This document shows positions 34,322-47,254 of a DNA stretch of 64,000 nt, in pieces; within the stretch, counting starts at the first letter, position 1; every line of letters begins with the position of its first letter. The position numbers and the translations under genes were made by a program. The notes under the pieces are model-generated. The model was given only the letters and a program-made list of their open reading frames with translations, made no database searches and was not told where the DNA came from. This stretch comes from Sacculina carcini (taxonomy: Eukaryota > Arthropoda > Thecostraca > Sacculinidae): assembly GCA_916048095.2 (NCBI GenBank), contig OU696592.1, forward strand, positions 3,611,399-3,675,398, in the 5' to 3' direction.

Positions 34322-36069
34322 GCACTACACCGGCAGTATCAAATATGGATTTAATGAATAAAGCCTTAAATTGTCCCTGCCACGACCAAGAATATGGAAA
34401 CATCGCCAACCAAAAAGCCACAAAACAACTTCATCAAGAAGATTAAAGAAGCCATCACTCACTAAACCGGTCCAAAACAGCTGCAAGAATATGGAAATAT
34501 CGCCAAACAACAAGCCACAAAACAGCTTCTTCAAGAAGATTCAGGCGAAAAAGTGGTGGCGATTGGTGGTGGCGAAAACGTGGTGGATTTAGTTCATGTG
34601 AATTTCACAAGTGCGAATGAAATGTGTGTGTTCGTGAATAGCTTGAAAAGTGTTGAAACTGATACTTAATCAAATATAAGTCCAGCTATTGTGCAGCACT
34701 AGCTCATCGGATTCAACAACTAGTGAGTTACACAAGAATTAAGTAAAAATTGTCACACCGTTAATAATTGTATAAATCACTACTTTGAATTGGCTCCGAT
34801 TTACTTTGATTTACTTTGATCCATATTTTGTATTAGGGTTGTGCTGTGCTGTGCTGTGGTTGTGCTGCAGAGTTGATGGCATAATGTAGCCAGTTACGGC
34901 ACCCAAAATGTGTTGAGTCTCCCTGGGCTCCCAAATATCCTTACCATGAACATTTCGAATGTAGTTCCTCATGTTTCGCCAAGCCCCGCATTTTTTGCTT
35001 AACACCCTTGGCCTCCTACCGGAAACCACTGTATATATTCCAATGTCTTCCCAGAGTCAATGTGTTCCGCTGTTATTAGCCTGTGATTTGAACTTTTCAA
35101 CGCTTGCTATGGCAGATTTCTAGCGCTAACAAATGAGCGATCAACGTCCATTATTGTATTTTATCCTTATTGTTTTGCACTATCCTATCCTTATTATGCT
35201 TTCATTATGTATAAGCAGCTATGATAAACGTATAATATGCACTGTTCAATCATAGTACAAGCTATGAATACACGTTTCATGCATGTGTGTCTACATATAC
35301 GTGTTCAAACCCACACATACACGGACTTTGTTCAAGTTTGTATGTGTGTGTGTGTGTGCGTGTGTGTGTGTGTGTGTGTAGTTTTGCAGTGGCCGCCCTA
35401 TCACATGCTTAAATCCCGTCTTGCACGATGCTTGCACGCTTGATTCACGGCAAACACCCCCTCTATCCCACACAATGTTCCCCCACTATGTTCACGTGGC
35501 ATTTTGTATTAACTTTTCGTTGCATGTGAATATTCACATTGAATCATTGATATTTTGTTCACACAGTGGTTGATTATGTGACTCATGACTAGGGCTACTA
35601 AAACTATAAACGTTACATACAGTAATTGTAGTAAACGTTACATAAAGTAATTACAGTAATTGTTTTCGAGAAAAAGTAATCTTAAACAACTTATGCTTTT
35701 GAAAAATTAAATTTTTGCAGTTCTACAAGAAATGATCCCAATCTCTCTGGACTATTTCCCACATTATCTTCGTTTTTGTGCAATTTCTCCTATACACCAA
35801 CAAAAAATGACCTATCATTGCAAAAGGAAAAATATCAAGTTATTAAGTGACAAGTTAAGTTAAGTTAAGTTAAGTTAAGTTAAGTTAAGTTAGTTAAATT
35901 GAGTTGTATCAACACTTGTACAACAATTTACTGTTGTATCAACATTCATGCGATACTTTTTCGCTCGAATTAGCTGAAAATAAGATTATTTAATAAAATT
36001 TGGGTAGTCATACGCCAAAAAATAATATATTAATGATATATTCAATAAAATAGGTGTAATACATAATAT

Positions 36070-36395
36070 GTATTCGGATCCGTGTGGACCCGGGTCCGAT
36101 AATCGGAACCGTGTGGACTCGGATCCGTGTGGACCCGGGTCCGAGAATCGGAACCGTGTGGACTCGGATCCGTGCGTACCCGGGTCCGATAATCGGAACC
36201 GTGTGGACCCGGGTCCGATAATCGGAACCGTGTGGACTCGGATCGGTGCGGACCCGGGTCCGAGTATCGGAATCGTGTGGACTCGGATCCGTGTGGACCC
36301 GGTTCCAGAACCGGTTCCGAGTCTCGGACCCGTTTCCAATATCCACGTATCAGGAGCGTCAGAACCGGTTCCGGAACCGGTTCCTGTCCAGCCCT
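36070..36395. repeat. Palindrome-rich tandem array, copy b
   Basis: Same units as 17100-17380 with one extra unit. Confidence 0.9.
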
Positions 36396-36636
36396 AACCA
36401 ACACGCAAAACGGCATCCAACGGCCGTAGTCAATCGTTTAGCGATGCCAAACCAAACTCATCGGACAAAGACGGTGCCCTATGTGAATTGTGCGGGCAAA
36501 ACTGTCTTGAAGCTAAATCAAAGTTCAAGTTTCACCAACAGCATTGTCCTGCGTTCGACTATACTTGTCGTTGTTGCAGCATTGGCCTGCTCCCTGCTGC
36601 GTTTTGTCCGGTGCTAAAACGCACAAGCAATCTTGG

Positions 36637-37075
36637 CAACACGCGACAATCTTCCCAACACGCGACAATATTCGCAACAAGCGACAACTTCGCGACACGC
36701 GACAATCTTCGCAAAATGCGACAACCTTCGCAAAATGCGACAACCTTCGCAACAAGCGACAACTACGCAACACGCGACAACCTTCGCAACACGCGACAAT
36801 CTTCGCAACAAGAGACAACTTCGCAACAAGCGACAACTTCGCAACACGCGACAATCTTCGCAACACGCGACAATCTTCTCAAAATGCAGCAACCTTCGCA
36901 ACAAGCGACAACTTCGCAACACGCGACAATCTTCGCAATACGCGACAACCTTCGCAACAAGCGACAACCTTCGCAACAAGCGACAACCTTCGCAACATGC
37001 GACAACCTTCGCAACACGCGACCACCTTCGCAATACGCGCAACTCCGCGAGAATATTCGCAACACGCGCGGTTTT
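36637..37075. repeat. 18/19-bp minisatellite, copy b
   Basis: About 23 units; order of unit variants differs from copy a, for example in an extra CAAAATGCGACAACCTTCG unit near 36720. Confidence 0.95.
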
Positions 37076-37318
37076 GCACAACGCCACAAACAATTTCGTG
37101 TACTCGATCAGGCCGAATCCTAAAACCTGTGTCTCGCCCTGATCTGAGAGGGGGCTCCTGTGGCGTGTGTCATCTCATGTAAATTGCGTTGCATCATTGA
37201 TCACAGTCAACTGTTCGCGGAAATGCATACGATTCATACTATCACAGAAACTGCACGCAATATTGCGTCATAGTGTGTTCGCTGCAATCAATTCACACTT
37301 TCCACGAGTTGCGTCATC

Positions 37319-37319
<1 letters not shown>

Positions 37320-37384
<65 letters not shown>
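37320..37384. repeat. (CA)n microsatellite
   Basis: About 32 CA units, with CATACACACGC following as in copy a. Confidence 0.97.
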
Positions 37385-37389
<5 letters not shown>

Positions 37390-38461
37390 ACGCACACACA
37401 CACATCAAAATACGTTTTATAAGGACCTCTTGGTGTCGGCACGAGAGACGGAGTGTGTGGCGGTGTGTGGCAGTGTTTGGCCATCTCTGGCGAACTCGTG
37501 TTTATATGTCGGTCTTTATATGTCGGTGTTCATGAATACACATCCATTATGCTTGGTATTGTTATTGGTTACACCGAAGCCGAAAACTAATAACACTACA
37601 TCATATTTTGGGGAAGACTGAAGACCCCAAGCCCCACGGCACGGCAGGGGCGCCGCCACTGCCGTGTAGCAGCTGTCACTTGAGTCTTTCTATCTTTTTA
37701 ACCTTTAAATCGTAAGCCTTCAACCCTTTTATTAATACAACCCTTATATAAATTTTCTATCAAAGAAAATTTCATAAACATGAACTAATGGAGGCTGTTA
37801 GTTCTTCAAGACTTTGACAAGTGCAAGAATGAATAACTCAAGGTTAATGCGCTTCGAAACAAAAGTAAATGTGTTATTAGACTCATGCGTAAGGGAGGGT
37901 AGCAATGGGGAAGGATGTATGCAGCAAGCGAGAGATGGGGAGGAGGTGGCCTTGCACGACGAACACAAGGCATACACGTGAGCGAGCGAATCGCACAATT
38001 GAAAAAAACAAATTCGGCAAGATCACAAGCAACAACACACACATGCAAAAGCACACACAAACATACACATACATGCACACACGTGACGACGTAAACGTGC
38101 GCACAAGTGTAAACACCCATGCGTATGGAAAAACTCTCATGGAAACTCACAAAGCACACACGTGGGCGTATACCCTGGGGGATATGGGGGTGTATATACT
38201 CCCCGACATTATGACTTGGGGTATGAATATGCAATTATACTCTCCAATATTTATGCTGTGTTTAGTTCAATAGGTATATTATCATCGAAATCGCCATAAC
38301 AAACAACAACAATGTACGAGCGTGAGTGTACGCAAGTGTGTTACATGCATTTCGCTCTTTATTGATATATGTATGCTGTAATTTAATAAGAGGAAAATGG
38401 TTGGTTGATCCCATAAAATTGGCCAACTGAGTCAATTTTGAAAAATAAAGCGTTATGGCTG

Positions 38462-38900
38462 AAACAAAATTCCCAGTATGATGGTATGAAAAAGGGCACA
38501 CTCATAAAATTGTAATAAATTGAAAAGTCTAAGTTTAATCACTTCTTCTTTTTTTGACAAAATATTTTCCCTCAATCCGCCTCATATTTATACCAACCCG
38601 ACGCGCGGAATAATTCAGAACTCGAACGCGATCCGTTCTGGATCTTGAAGTCAAATCCGTTAGTTTTGTATATGAATTCATTATATACGGTTAAATTGAA
38701 CGTCATGTTGTCTATAGTTGCTACCCGCGGGACATTTTTATTTCATACACATGATCCATCGCTTCGTTTACGTTTGAAGCCCCTGATCTATACCAGTGTA
38801 GAATTAATTAAACTGTACGGAGTAAAACCACACCATCCATGCTTGGAGCTAATATGATACATTCTTAATTGTGATTGGGCTTCAGTGAAATTTAATCGGT
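38462..38900. repeat. Head region of an R340 composite repeat
   Basis: Contains CCCGACGCGCGGAATAATTC near 38597 and GATCCGTTCTGGATCTTGAA, then TAGTTGCTACCCGCGGGAC. The same head is at 61376-61825 and, diverged, at 50085-50286. Confidence 0.75.
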
Positions 38901-40203
38901 GTATATTCCTGTGAAATCACAAGTGCGCATAATAGCTGTCAAATTGGCAATATGTCCTTTTGACTTTACACCGCCGTAACTTCCTTCAGATGCACTTTGG
39001 AAAATTAAAAATTATACTGCATTGTAGACAACAGAATTTCCAGCACGATGGTATACTTTATTTGTATGTGTAGCAAATAGTTACTGAGAAATAGTAGAAA
39101 AATGAATATATTTTAGTCGCCCGGTGTTCAAGTGTAATTTTGGATGTATTTGAGAATTTGGCAATTTTACACGTTTTTTGTATCATTTGTGGGTATAAAT
39201 TATAGCTTATCTTGTAGAACACTAAATTATCTACACAGTAGTATATTCCTGTGTAATCGCAAGTGCGCATAATAGCTGTCAAATTGGCAATATGTCCTTT
39301 TGACTTTACACCGCCGTAACTTCCTTCAGATACACTTTGGAAAATTAAAAATTATACTGCATTGTAGAAAACAAAATTTCCAGCACGATGGTATACTTTA
39401 TTTTTATGTGTAGCAAATAGTTACTGAGAAATAGTAGAAAAATGAATATATTTTAGTCGCCCGGTGTTCAAGTGTAATTTTGGATGTATTTGAGAATTTG
39501 GCAATTTTACACGTTTTTTGTATCATTTGTGGGTATAAATTATAGCTTATCTTGTAGAACACAAAATTATCTACACAGTAGTATATTCCTGTGTAATCGC
39601 AAGTGCGCATAATAGCTGTCAAATTGGCAATATGTCCTTTTGACTTTACACCGCCGTAACTTCCTTCAGATACACTTTGGAAAATTAAAAATTATACTGC
39701 ATTGTAGAAAACACAATTTCCAGCACGATGGTATACTTTATTTGTATGTGTAGCAAATAGTTATTGGAAATAGTAGAAAAATGAATATATTTTAGTCGCC
39801 CGGTGTTCAAGTGTAATTTTGGATGTATTTGAGAATTTGGCAATTTTACACGTTTTTTGTATCATTTGTGGGTATAAATTATAGCTTATCTTGTAGAACA
39901 CAAAATTATCTACACAGTAGTATATTCCTGTGTAATCGCAAGTGCGCATAATAGCTGTCAAATTGGCAATATTTCCTTTTGAATTTACACCGCCGTAACT
40001 TCCTACAGATACACTTTGGAAAATTACAAATTATATCGTATTGTAGAAAACAAGATTTCTAGCACGATGGTGTAATGTATTTTTATGTGTAACAAATATT
40101 TTCAGAGAAATAGTAGAAAAATTAATTAATTTTAGTCGCCCGGTGTTCAAGTGTAATTTTGGATGTATTTGAAATATTGTATTTGTAATATTGGATGTAT
40201 TTG

Positions 40204-40206
<3 letters not shown>
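38901..40206. repeat. R340 tandem array, ~4 units of 339-340 bp
   Basis: Units start with GTATATTCCTGTG at 38901, 39241, 39581 and 39920. They are nearly identical apart from the last, which is diverged and ends in a TA tract. The 66-90 residue minus-strand frames (MTAIMRTCDYTG...) repeat with the units and are not genes. Confidence 0.95.
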
Positions 40207-40207
<1 letters not shown>

Positions 40208-40289
<82 letters not shown>

Positions 40290-40290
40290 G
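40208..40290. repeat. (TA)n microsatellite
   Basis: About 40 TA units arising inside GGATGTATTTGGATGTATA of the last R340 unit. Confidence 0.95.
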
Positions 40291-41182
40291 CTGATTTTAA
40301 CACTTATATTTATGGGGATGCCTAAAAGACACAGTTCACGAACTGAAGCCTGCAGCACTCAGTCAGTAGTTGATTACAGGCATTCAACGTGAATGTACGA
40401 ATATTTTCATTTTGTTTCGAGTCTACAGCAAAACGGACAGCAATTCGAGAACACACGCAAGATATAATAATATTTTCAAGCTCTCTTACATGTTGAAAAG
40501 TATTTATGATTAGAATGAACGCCCAGTTAACAATTATATATATTGTGAATACTATTTATAACATCGATGTATAATATATGTGAGCTGGCTTATATCGTAT
40601 TTAATTAATGTACACATAGGACAGCCAGTCTTTAAATCGGTTTTGTATCCTAGCAAATTCTGTTGAGTGTGAAAAGTTCAGAAACTGAAAAAGACCGCAA
40701 TTTTATAAACAGTCCAATACATGCTTGCATGTTTGGTTTCACACGAATTTATTTGCAAAACATATTCATTCTTTTTTCGAAAGCGTCAAAGTCTCAAATT
40801 TGACATGTGTGGAATATTTTTTTGACAATAGCCCAGAGCACTCTCTGCCAAAAATGGTCTAACCAAAAAATTAAGTAGACGTGCAGCTTTGTCTGGCCAC
40901 AAACCAGATCCAAAGCTGCATACCCCCAATTCGGCCTTGATATCCTAAACCAACTACACATTATGGACAGATTACATAAGAGGGTAAAGAAGAAGCAAAA
41001 TGATGAAATAATTTGGGACCAGAAGATGCACATAGCAATAAGTTATAATGCTTATATTGTCTAGTACCTCACACACAAACTCAACCCGACACAAACTCAA
41101 CCCCAAGCTAGTGATCATTTTTGACGTATAAGAGGAGGTACGCATTCTTCGTCCTCACGCTTGACTCGCTGATGAGGGACAC
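40291..41182. other. Unassigned AT-rich region
   Basis: The 79-residue minus frame at 40794-41033 has no family I recognise. Nothing else stands out. Confidence 0.4.
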
Positions 41183-41252
41183 GATGAGGCCGAATCCGCG
41201 GGATGAGGCAGAATACGCGGGATAAGGCCGAATCCGCGGTATGAGGCCGGCG
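41183..41252. repeat. ~20-bp tandem repeat (GATGAGGCCGAATCCGCGG)
   Basis: Three to four imperfect units. Confidence 0.85.
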
Positions 41253-41434
41253 GGGGGAGATTACTGTCTCTTTTTAATTTCTTTTGGTTTTTCCTTCTTC
41301 GAAGATTTCTTTTGAAGATTGTTGTGAATGCGAGATGCGAGCTGCCGCCGACAAAACGAAAATCGGCAGTGTTTGGCGGAAAACGGGAACAACGGAAAAT
41401 CCTTCGACAAACAAACAAAAAAAGTCCTCAAACG

Positions 41435-41715
41435 GACACAAATGACCTCAATTACCTTGAAAATGACCTCGGAGATCAACAAAACTAAGCCTATGACCTT
41501 CTTGCATCCATTTTACCGCTAGGGACTAAGTTCCATCAAAATCGGTCCAGTGGCTTAGGAGGAGATATGGTAAACAGACACAAATGATCTCAATGACCTT
41601 GAAAATGACCTCGGAGGTTAACAAAACCCAGCCTATGACCTTCTTGCATCCATTTTACCCATTGGCACCAAGTTTTATTAAAATCGGTCCAATGGCTTAG
41701 GAGGAGATAGGATAC
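41435..41715. repeat. Tandem pair of ~130-bp units, possible LINE 3' tail
   Basis: Two units share TGACCTTGAAAATGACCTCG, CCTATGACCTTCTTGCATCC and AAATCGGTCCARTGGCTTAG. Phrases of this kind are common in 3' tails of RTE-like elements, but no RTE frame is nearby. Confidence 0.6.
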
Positions 41716-41829
41716 AAACAGACATTTAGAAAATTTCCAGTCAGTGCAGGGCAAAATAACCATCAATTTGGACCTTCGGGCCGAATTGGAAAATGCTGCA
41801 GTCGTTTCTGTTTGTCGTTTTTCGCAAAC

Positions 41830-42460
41830 AGCGCGTGTTGCTCAACGGTAGAACGTCACAGGGGTCCGATGTAACCAGCCGAGTGCCGGAGGGATCCATA
41901 CTGAGTCCGTACTGAGTCCGCTCCTGTTTGACATACTCGTCAATGACCTAGCAGTGAGCTTGGGAGACTCGGCGCTACTCTACGCTGACGATATCATCAA
42001 TTCTTCATTGTGTCGAGATGGCTACAGATAGCCAGATTCTACAGTGTCTAATTGGCCGTTTTTGTACCTGCTGCGGTGAATGCGAGTTGAGACTTGACTC
42101 AATCAAATGTTGAAAGCTCAGCGTTACACTCAGAAAGCAGTTGTGCTCGTGCGAGTATAAAATTGGCGGTGAAATAGTACAGACTATTTGCGTGGTTCGT
42201 GTCCTGGGTGTCATGATGAATCTAATCTCACCGTCCTGGGTGTCACGATAAATCTAATCTCACCGTCCTGGGTGTCATGATGAATCTAATCTCACCGTCC
42301 TGGGTGTCATGATGAATCTAATCTCACCGTCCTGGGTGTCATGATGAATCTAATCTCACCCTCCTGGGTGTCATGATGAATCTAATCTCACCGTCCTGGG
42401 TGTCATGATGAACGATAAACTCACCTTCGACCCACATGCTGAAACCATTACTCAGGTAAT
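41830..42460 (+). pseudogene. LINE reverse transcriptase relic with internal minisatellite
   Basis: Residues typical of a LINE RT: SRVPEGSILSP, then FDILVNDLAVSLGDSALL followed by YADDII (catalytic box), and further on VLGVMMN and DKLTFDPHAETI of the thumb. The frame changes near 41910 and there are several stops, so it is dead. It reads like a CR1/Jockey-group RT. The VLGVMM segment has been expanded into a 32-bp tandem repeat. Confidence 0.7.
42203..42420. repeat. 32-bp minisatellite inside the LINE relic
   Basis: Six to seven units of GTCCTGGGTGTCATGATGAA plus TCTAATCTCACC, with single-base variants. The first half of the unit is LINE coding sequence. Confidence 0.95.
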
Positions 42461-42883
42461 TGTGCGAGTAATTGGTTAGGTAATTGTGTGAGTGGTTGGT
42501 TAGGTAATTTTGCAGGTAATTGTTACCTAAAAATACCCCCTTACACAAAAATACCCAATTACCCCAAAAATACCCACGCAACCCAACGTTGAAGACCTCA
42601 TTCAGCACAGTTTATTTCGAACTCTCTAGATAAGCCATGAACAAATCAACTGCGCTAATCACAATGTTTTCGCTCAATTATTTACAGCAGCCATTTGGCG
42701 ATGCAATTGTTACTGAAACTCTTTGCCGATGAAAACTTGTGCTTGAGCAAAAACATTTTCGAGCACGACCTTGGTTGTTTTTTATATTTATTTTTATATT
42801 AATTAACGTGTGTATATACCTTTTTGAGCACCAGAAACGAAACCAATTTGAAACCTCATTATTCCATGTGTGCCCTAAAGTGA
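42461..42883. other. Unassigned, with GGTAATTGTGTGAG and AAAATACCC repeats
   Basis: A short degenerate tandem of GGTTAGGTAATT words at 42450-42520, then AAAAATACCC words. No gene. Confidence 0.5.
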
Positions 42884-43270
42884 CTACAACAAAAAACAGC
42901 TGACATATAATATATTAATGTAAAATAGGTGTTTTCTGTATATATAAATGTGCTGTGTTTTTACACTACGCCACAAAAGGTTGTATTTTTAGACGCGGTG
43001 GCTTGGAAATACCTGGAAAAAACATCAAAACAACTGTGTGTGGAAGTCATGTGCTTGGCACATGTGTGCAGCTGCAGTTTGCAAAATTCACGTGCCAAGC
43101 ACATGACTTCCACACACAGTTGTTTTGATGTTTTTTCCAGGTATTTCCAAGCCACCGCGTCTAAAAATAGAACCTTTTGTGGCGTAGTGTAAAAACACAG
43201 CACATTTATATATACAGAAAACACTTATTTTACATGAATAGATTATATGTCAGCTGTTTTTGTTGTGTAG
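42884..43270. mobile_element. Near-perfect 387-bp hairpin, foldback or MITE-like element
   Basis: Left arm 42884-43061 and right arm 43092-43270 are reverse complements over about 178 bases with only a few mismatches, around a spacer of about 30 bases with GCAGCTGC. Outer ends are CTACAACAAAAAACAGCTG and its complement. The two mirror frames of 87 residues are a by-product. No clear target duplication could be read. It lies against the truncated LTR of the Gypsy element. Confidence 0.85.
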
Positions 43271-46175
43271 CAGCACGGCGTATGCAAACACTGGCGTGGT
43301 TGATGAGCGAATGAATGTATTACACAGTAAAGGGTGAACGAACGTACAACGCAACTTGTGTCCAGTGACACTCACACACACACACACTCATACACGCAGT
43401 GACGTCAGTATGGATAGCCAACACACTGGCCGCTGCCATATATCCATAAAAATATACGACGAGCGGGGTCACTGGCCACAGCCCCCCACAGGTGCCTGCA
43501 CCGACTACCTGAAGCGATATGGAGGCCGCACTGGTCTGGAGCGCCGGGACCATATTCTGACAGTCGGCGGAGATGTTGACGCTGGCGATGGAGTTTGAGC
43601 TGGCGTCTGTGGTGAATCAGCATGAACTGGCGCTGGAGACGAGGCCGCTAGTGGCGTCTGTGAAGTCTGGTCACTCCGCTCCAAATGTGCGGGCTTCAGT
43701 CGGTCCACTGCAACCGTATCTTCCTTGCCGTTATTTTTTATCACAAACGCCTTCTCCCCTCGATGAATCACCGCATATGGTCCTTGGTATGGAGGAGATA
43801 GCGGAGCTCTAAGGCTGTCCACCCTTACGAACACGTGCGAAGCGGTTGACAGTGACGGTGAGATGAAAGGCCGGTGGGCATCATAGCGGCGATGCCAAGC
43901 TGTCGGGACAGGCTTTAAGTCAGCAAATGACTTCACCAACTGGCGCGCCATCTCACTCGCTGGAACTGGATGAGTCTCAGTGAAAAATTGACCTGGAAGC
44001 CGGGATTTCTCCCCCAGAACGAGTTCTGCAGACGACGTTCCTATGTCGGGCTTGTACGACGAACGCATTCCCATTAGTACGACGGGGAGAGCTGATGGCC
44101 AATTGATATTATTTTGCAGTGCAGCTGTCAATGATGCCTTCAGTTGCCGGTGCATGCGCTCAACCAGACCGTTCTGTTGGGGCATGTAGGCGCAGGACGT
44201 GGTTAATTGTGCTCCAAGTAACGCCCACAACTCTTTCCAGAGGTCAGAGAAAAACTGACGCCCTCGGTCTGACGTGATAGAGAGACACATGCCGAACCTG
44301 GCCACCCAGTCCAACAAAGCTTTAGCGCATTCCGGTGCTGTCGCTGTTACCATCGGAACCGCCTCCGGGTAGCGAGTGAACCGATCAATCACGGTGAATA
44401 TGTACCGGTATCCGTTGACCTCGGGTAGAGGGCCTACAATGTCCACATGGAGACTTTCAAATCGACCGGAAGGCAGAGGTGGGCGACGAAGAGGAGTACG
44501 CTGGTGCCGCACGACTTTGCACTGCTGACAATGCAAACAGCTTTTGGCCCATGTGGCAACTTTCGAGGAGAGCCGAGAAAACACAAATCTTTCTGAGATC
44601 AAGCGGCGTGTCACTCTGGCGCTGGGATGGTGCATGTTGTGGAACCGCTCGTACACCTCACGTTGCAGGGACACTGGTACTAAAGGGCGATCTACACCGG
44701 TCGAAATGTCGACAATGAGGCCCGTCGAATCACCGTCAACGCTACGTCGCACGATGTTGAGCGACGGAGATGCTGCCAGAGACGCCACTTCTTCACAGGT
44801 CTGCTGTGCTTTCGCCAAACGCGACGAATCCATATTCTGCTGCGCTTCCGTGTACACGACGGACGAATGGTGCGTAGATTCTCTGGAGACGGGCTTCGGT
44901 GGCCGACTCAGACAGTCGGAAACCACATTGTCGAGTCCGTTGATGTGACGTATGTCGGTCGAAAATTCACTAATGAATGCAAGCTGTCTCTGTACGCGCG
45001 GCGAACGTTCGGATGAGCTGGTGAAAGCGTATGTGAGCGGCTTGTGGTCAGTCAACAGTTGGAGTCCTGGGCGGCCTTCTAGCAAGTGGCGAAAACGTTT
45101 TATGGCACTAAAGAGCGCATGGAGTTCTTTGTCGCCTGTACACCAGCAAAGCTGTGCACCCTGAAGCTTCCGTGAGTGGTATGCTAGAGGAACCCACACT
45201 CCACGTTGCATCTGCAATATCACCGCTCCCACAGCTGTATCAGACGCGTCGGCCACCACTCTGGTCGGGGCATCGTTCCAAGGAAACGCTAGACGAGATG
45301 CGTGGGCTAGCGCCCGTTTGCTCGCCTCAAAAGCAGAGTTTTGAGCCTCCGTCCAGTGAAAGGTGCGCTGACCGGAACTGCACACGTCATGGAGTGGCTG
45401 TACCAGCGCTGCAAGGCCTGGGATAAATCGATGAAAATGATTGATCATACCCAAATAGCGTTTACACTCATGAACGTTTCCTGGTGGATGTACAGCGACA
45501 AGATCGGCCACTTTGTCCGGCAGTGGTTCGATGCCGTCGGCGGAAACTTTCAGGCCGAGAAAGCGCACCTCAGACCTACCAAAAACACATTTTTCTGGTT
45601 TGATGACCAGGCCAGCTTTTTGGAGGCGGCGGAACAGCTCGTAAAGGTCGCGACGGTGCTGCTCAGCATCCGGTGAGTAGATCAGGATGTCGTCAATGTA
45701 CACGTAAACATTGGACATACCGCGAAGCACTGAATCCATCAGTCGCTGAAACGTCTGCGCAGCGTTGGACAAGCCAAATGGCATGCGTCGGTATTCAAAC
45801 AGACCGAACGGGGTTGTGGTCGCTGTCTTCTTCTGGTCCGGTCCGTACACAGGAATTTGAGAGAACGCCCGTGCGAGGTCGACAGTGCTGAAGATTGTTG
45901 CTCCACACAGCCGATCTGCAAAGGTCTGTAGGTGAGGTACCGGGTACCGGTCCGGAACAGTGAGTGCGTTGAGACGCTCATAGCACCCCACCATTCGGTA
46001 GGACCTTCCTCCGTTTATGTCAACTAGGTGGATCGGGCTGGACCACGGAGATGAAGATGGCACGACAATACCCTGACTGACCAGATATTCCAGCTCTTTC
46101 TTCGCTGCTGTCAATTTTGCCGGCATGAGGCGACGTGGTCGGGCGTGTACCGGATTTCCGCGAGTTATTATTCGG
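43271..46175 (-). mobile_element. LTR retroelement 4, Ty3/Gypsy, pol plus partial 3' LTR (fossil)
   Basis: Minus strand. Pol begins near 46175 within RT and runs to 43505; a G-rich tract (CCTGTGGGGGG) precedes what looks like the start of a 3' LTR at 43480 (TGTGGCCAGTGACC), which runs to the hairpin at 43270. Gag, protease, the start of RT and the 5' LTR are missing. The remaining pol is open throughout, so the fossil is fairly young though incomplete. Confidence 0.82.
43505..46175 (-). CDS. pol: Gypsy pol: RT, RNase H, integrase
   Basis: About 890 residues. RT: ITRGNPVHARPRRLMPAKL, FSTVDLARAFSQIPV, FGLSNAAQTFQRLMD, and a YIDD box in YVYIDDILIYSP, followed by EVRFLGLKVS and KRYLGMINHFHRFIP. 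RNase H-like: VVADASDTAVGAVI, KELHALFSAIKRF, LLTDHKPLTYAF, DIRHINGLDNVVSDCLSR. Integrase: HHPSARVTRRL...CLHCQQCK (zinc site), LHVDIVGPLP, ITSDRGRQFFSDLW and QQNGLVERMHRQLKA giving D,D-35-E, and a proline-rich tail. Classic Ty3/Gypsy order; host-unrelated. Nearest named clade not determined. Confidence 0.88.
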
Positions 46176-46603
46176 TTATAAATTTGTAAATTCTTGTTTA
46201 AATTATTGAAGAAGTTTTTTTCCCCAACACTGCTCAAGTTCACACCCATCCTTCGTGTGTAGTAATTCAGAAGTGTAACACTATCAAAACAATGAAACCT
46301 TTTGTCATCTCTATAATTCCAGATTTATGCGTCCGCTAAAACAGCATATTCATATAGTTGGCATTGCATGATATTACAACCCATATCCTTATGCAACATG
46401 AGTAGTTAACTTTTTTCCCAGTAGTATTTTACCCGCCCGTCGGGCGAAACAATTCATGTGTAAATATTGAGGACAATAAAGACTTTCTATTCAGTATAGT
46501 GTAGCATTAATTAAACTGTATGCAAAAAAACAACACCATCCATGCTTGGAGATAATATGATGCATTCTTAATTGTGATTGGGCTTCAGTGAAATTTAATC
46601 GGT
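46176..46603. repeat. Head region of an R340 composite repeat
   Basis: Carries ACCCGCCCGTCGGGCGAAAC near 46430 and TCCATGCTTGGAGATAATAT, as in the other heads. The Gypsy relic joins it at about 46175. Confidence 0.65.
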
Positions 46604-47254
46604 GTATATTCCTGTGTAATCGCAAGTGCGCATAATAGCTGTCAAATTGGCAATATGTCCTTTTGACTTTACACCGCCGTAACGTCCTTCAGATACTCTT
46701 TGGAAAATTACAAATTATATCGTATTGTAGAAAACAAGATTTCTAGCACGATGGTATAATTTATTTTCCTGTATAACAAATAGTTACTGGGAAATAGTAG
46801 AAAAATAAATTAATTTTAGTCGCCCGGTGTTCAAGTGAAATTTTGGATGTATTTGAGAATTTTGCCAATTTTACACGTTTTTGTACCATTTGTGGGTATA
46901 AATTATAGCTTATATTGTAGAACACAAAATTTTCTACACAGTAGTATATTCCTGTGTAATCGCAATATCGTAAATTGTGATTGGACTTCAGTGAAATTCA
47001 ATCAGTGTATATTCATGTGTAATCGCAATTGCGCATAATAGCTGTCAAATTGGCAACATGACATTTTGACTTTACATCGCCGTAACTTCCTTTAGATATA
47101 CTTTGGAAAATAAAAAATTATACCGTATTGTAGAAAACAAAATTTCTAGCACGATGGTATAAGTCATTTTTATGTATAACAAATAGTTATTGAAAAAGAG
47201 AAGAAAAATGAATTAATTTTAGTCACCCGGTGGTCAAGTGTAATTTTGGATGTA
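46604..47254. repeat. R340 units left of the mariner
   Basis: Unit starts (GTATATTC) at 46604, 46944 and 47008; the 46944 unit is short. The last unit is interrupted at TA 47253-47254. Confidence 0.88.

Larger units (their letters stand above)
34318..38461. repeat. Segmental duplication D5, copy b
   Basis: Counterpart of 15333-19520, without the LTR. Sub-repeats: TG 35343-35380, AAGTT 35851-35893, palindrome-rich array 36070-36395, minisatellite 36637-37075, CA 37320-37384. The 73-residue frame is at 34371-34592. Confidence 0.92.

Noticed and set aside
36488-37182. 211- and 212-residue frames on the plus strand and 159 residues on the minus strand
   Set aside because: Same minisatellite effect in copy b of D5.
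38901-40206. Repeated 66-90 residue minus-strand frames (MTAIMRTCDYTG...)
   Set aside because: They recur once per 340-bp unit and have no recognisable domain; ordinary by-product of the tandem array.
42929-43224. Two mirror 87-residue frames
   Set aside because: Both derive from the arms of the hairpin and encode the same peptide on opposite strands.
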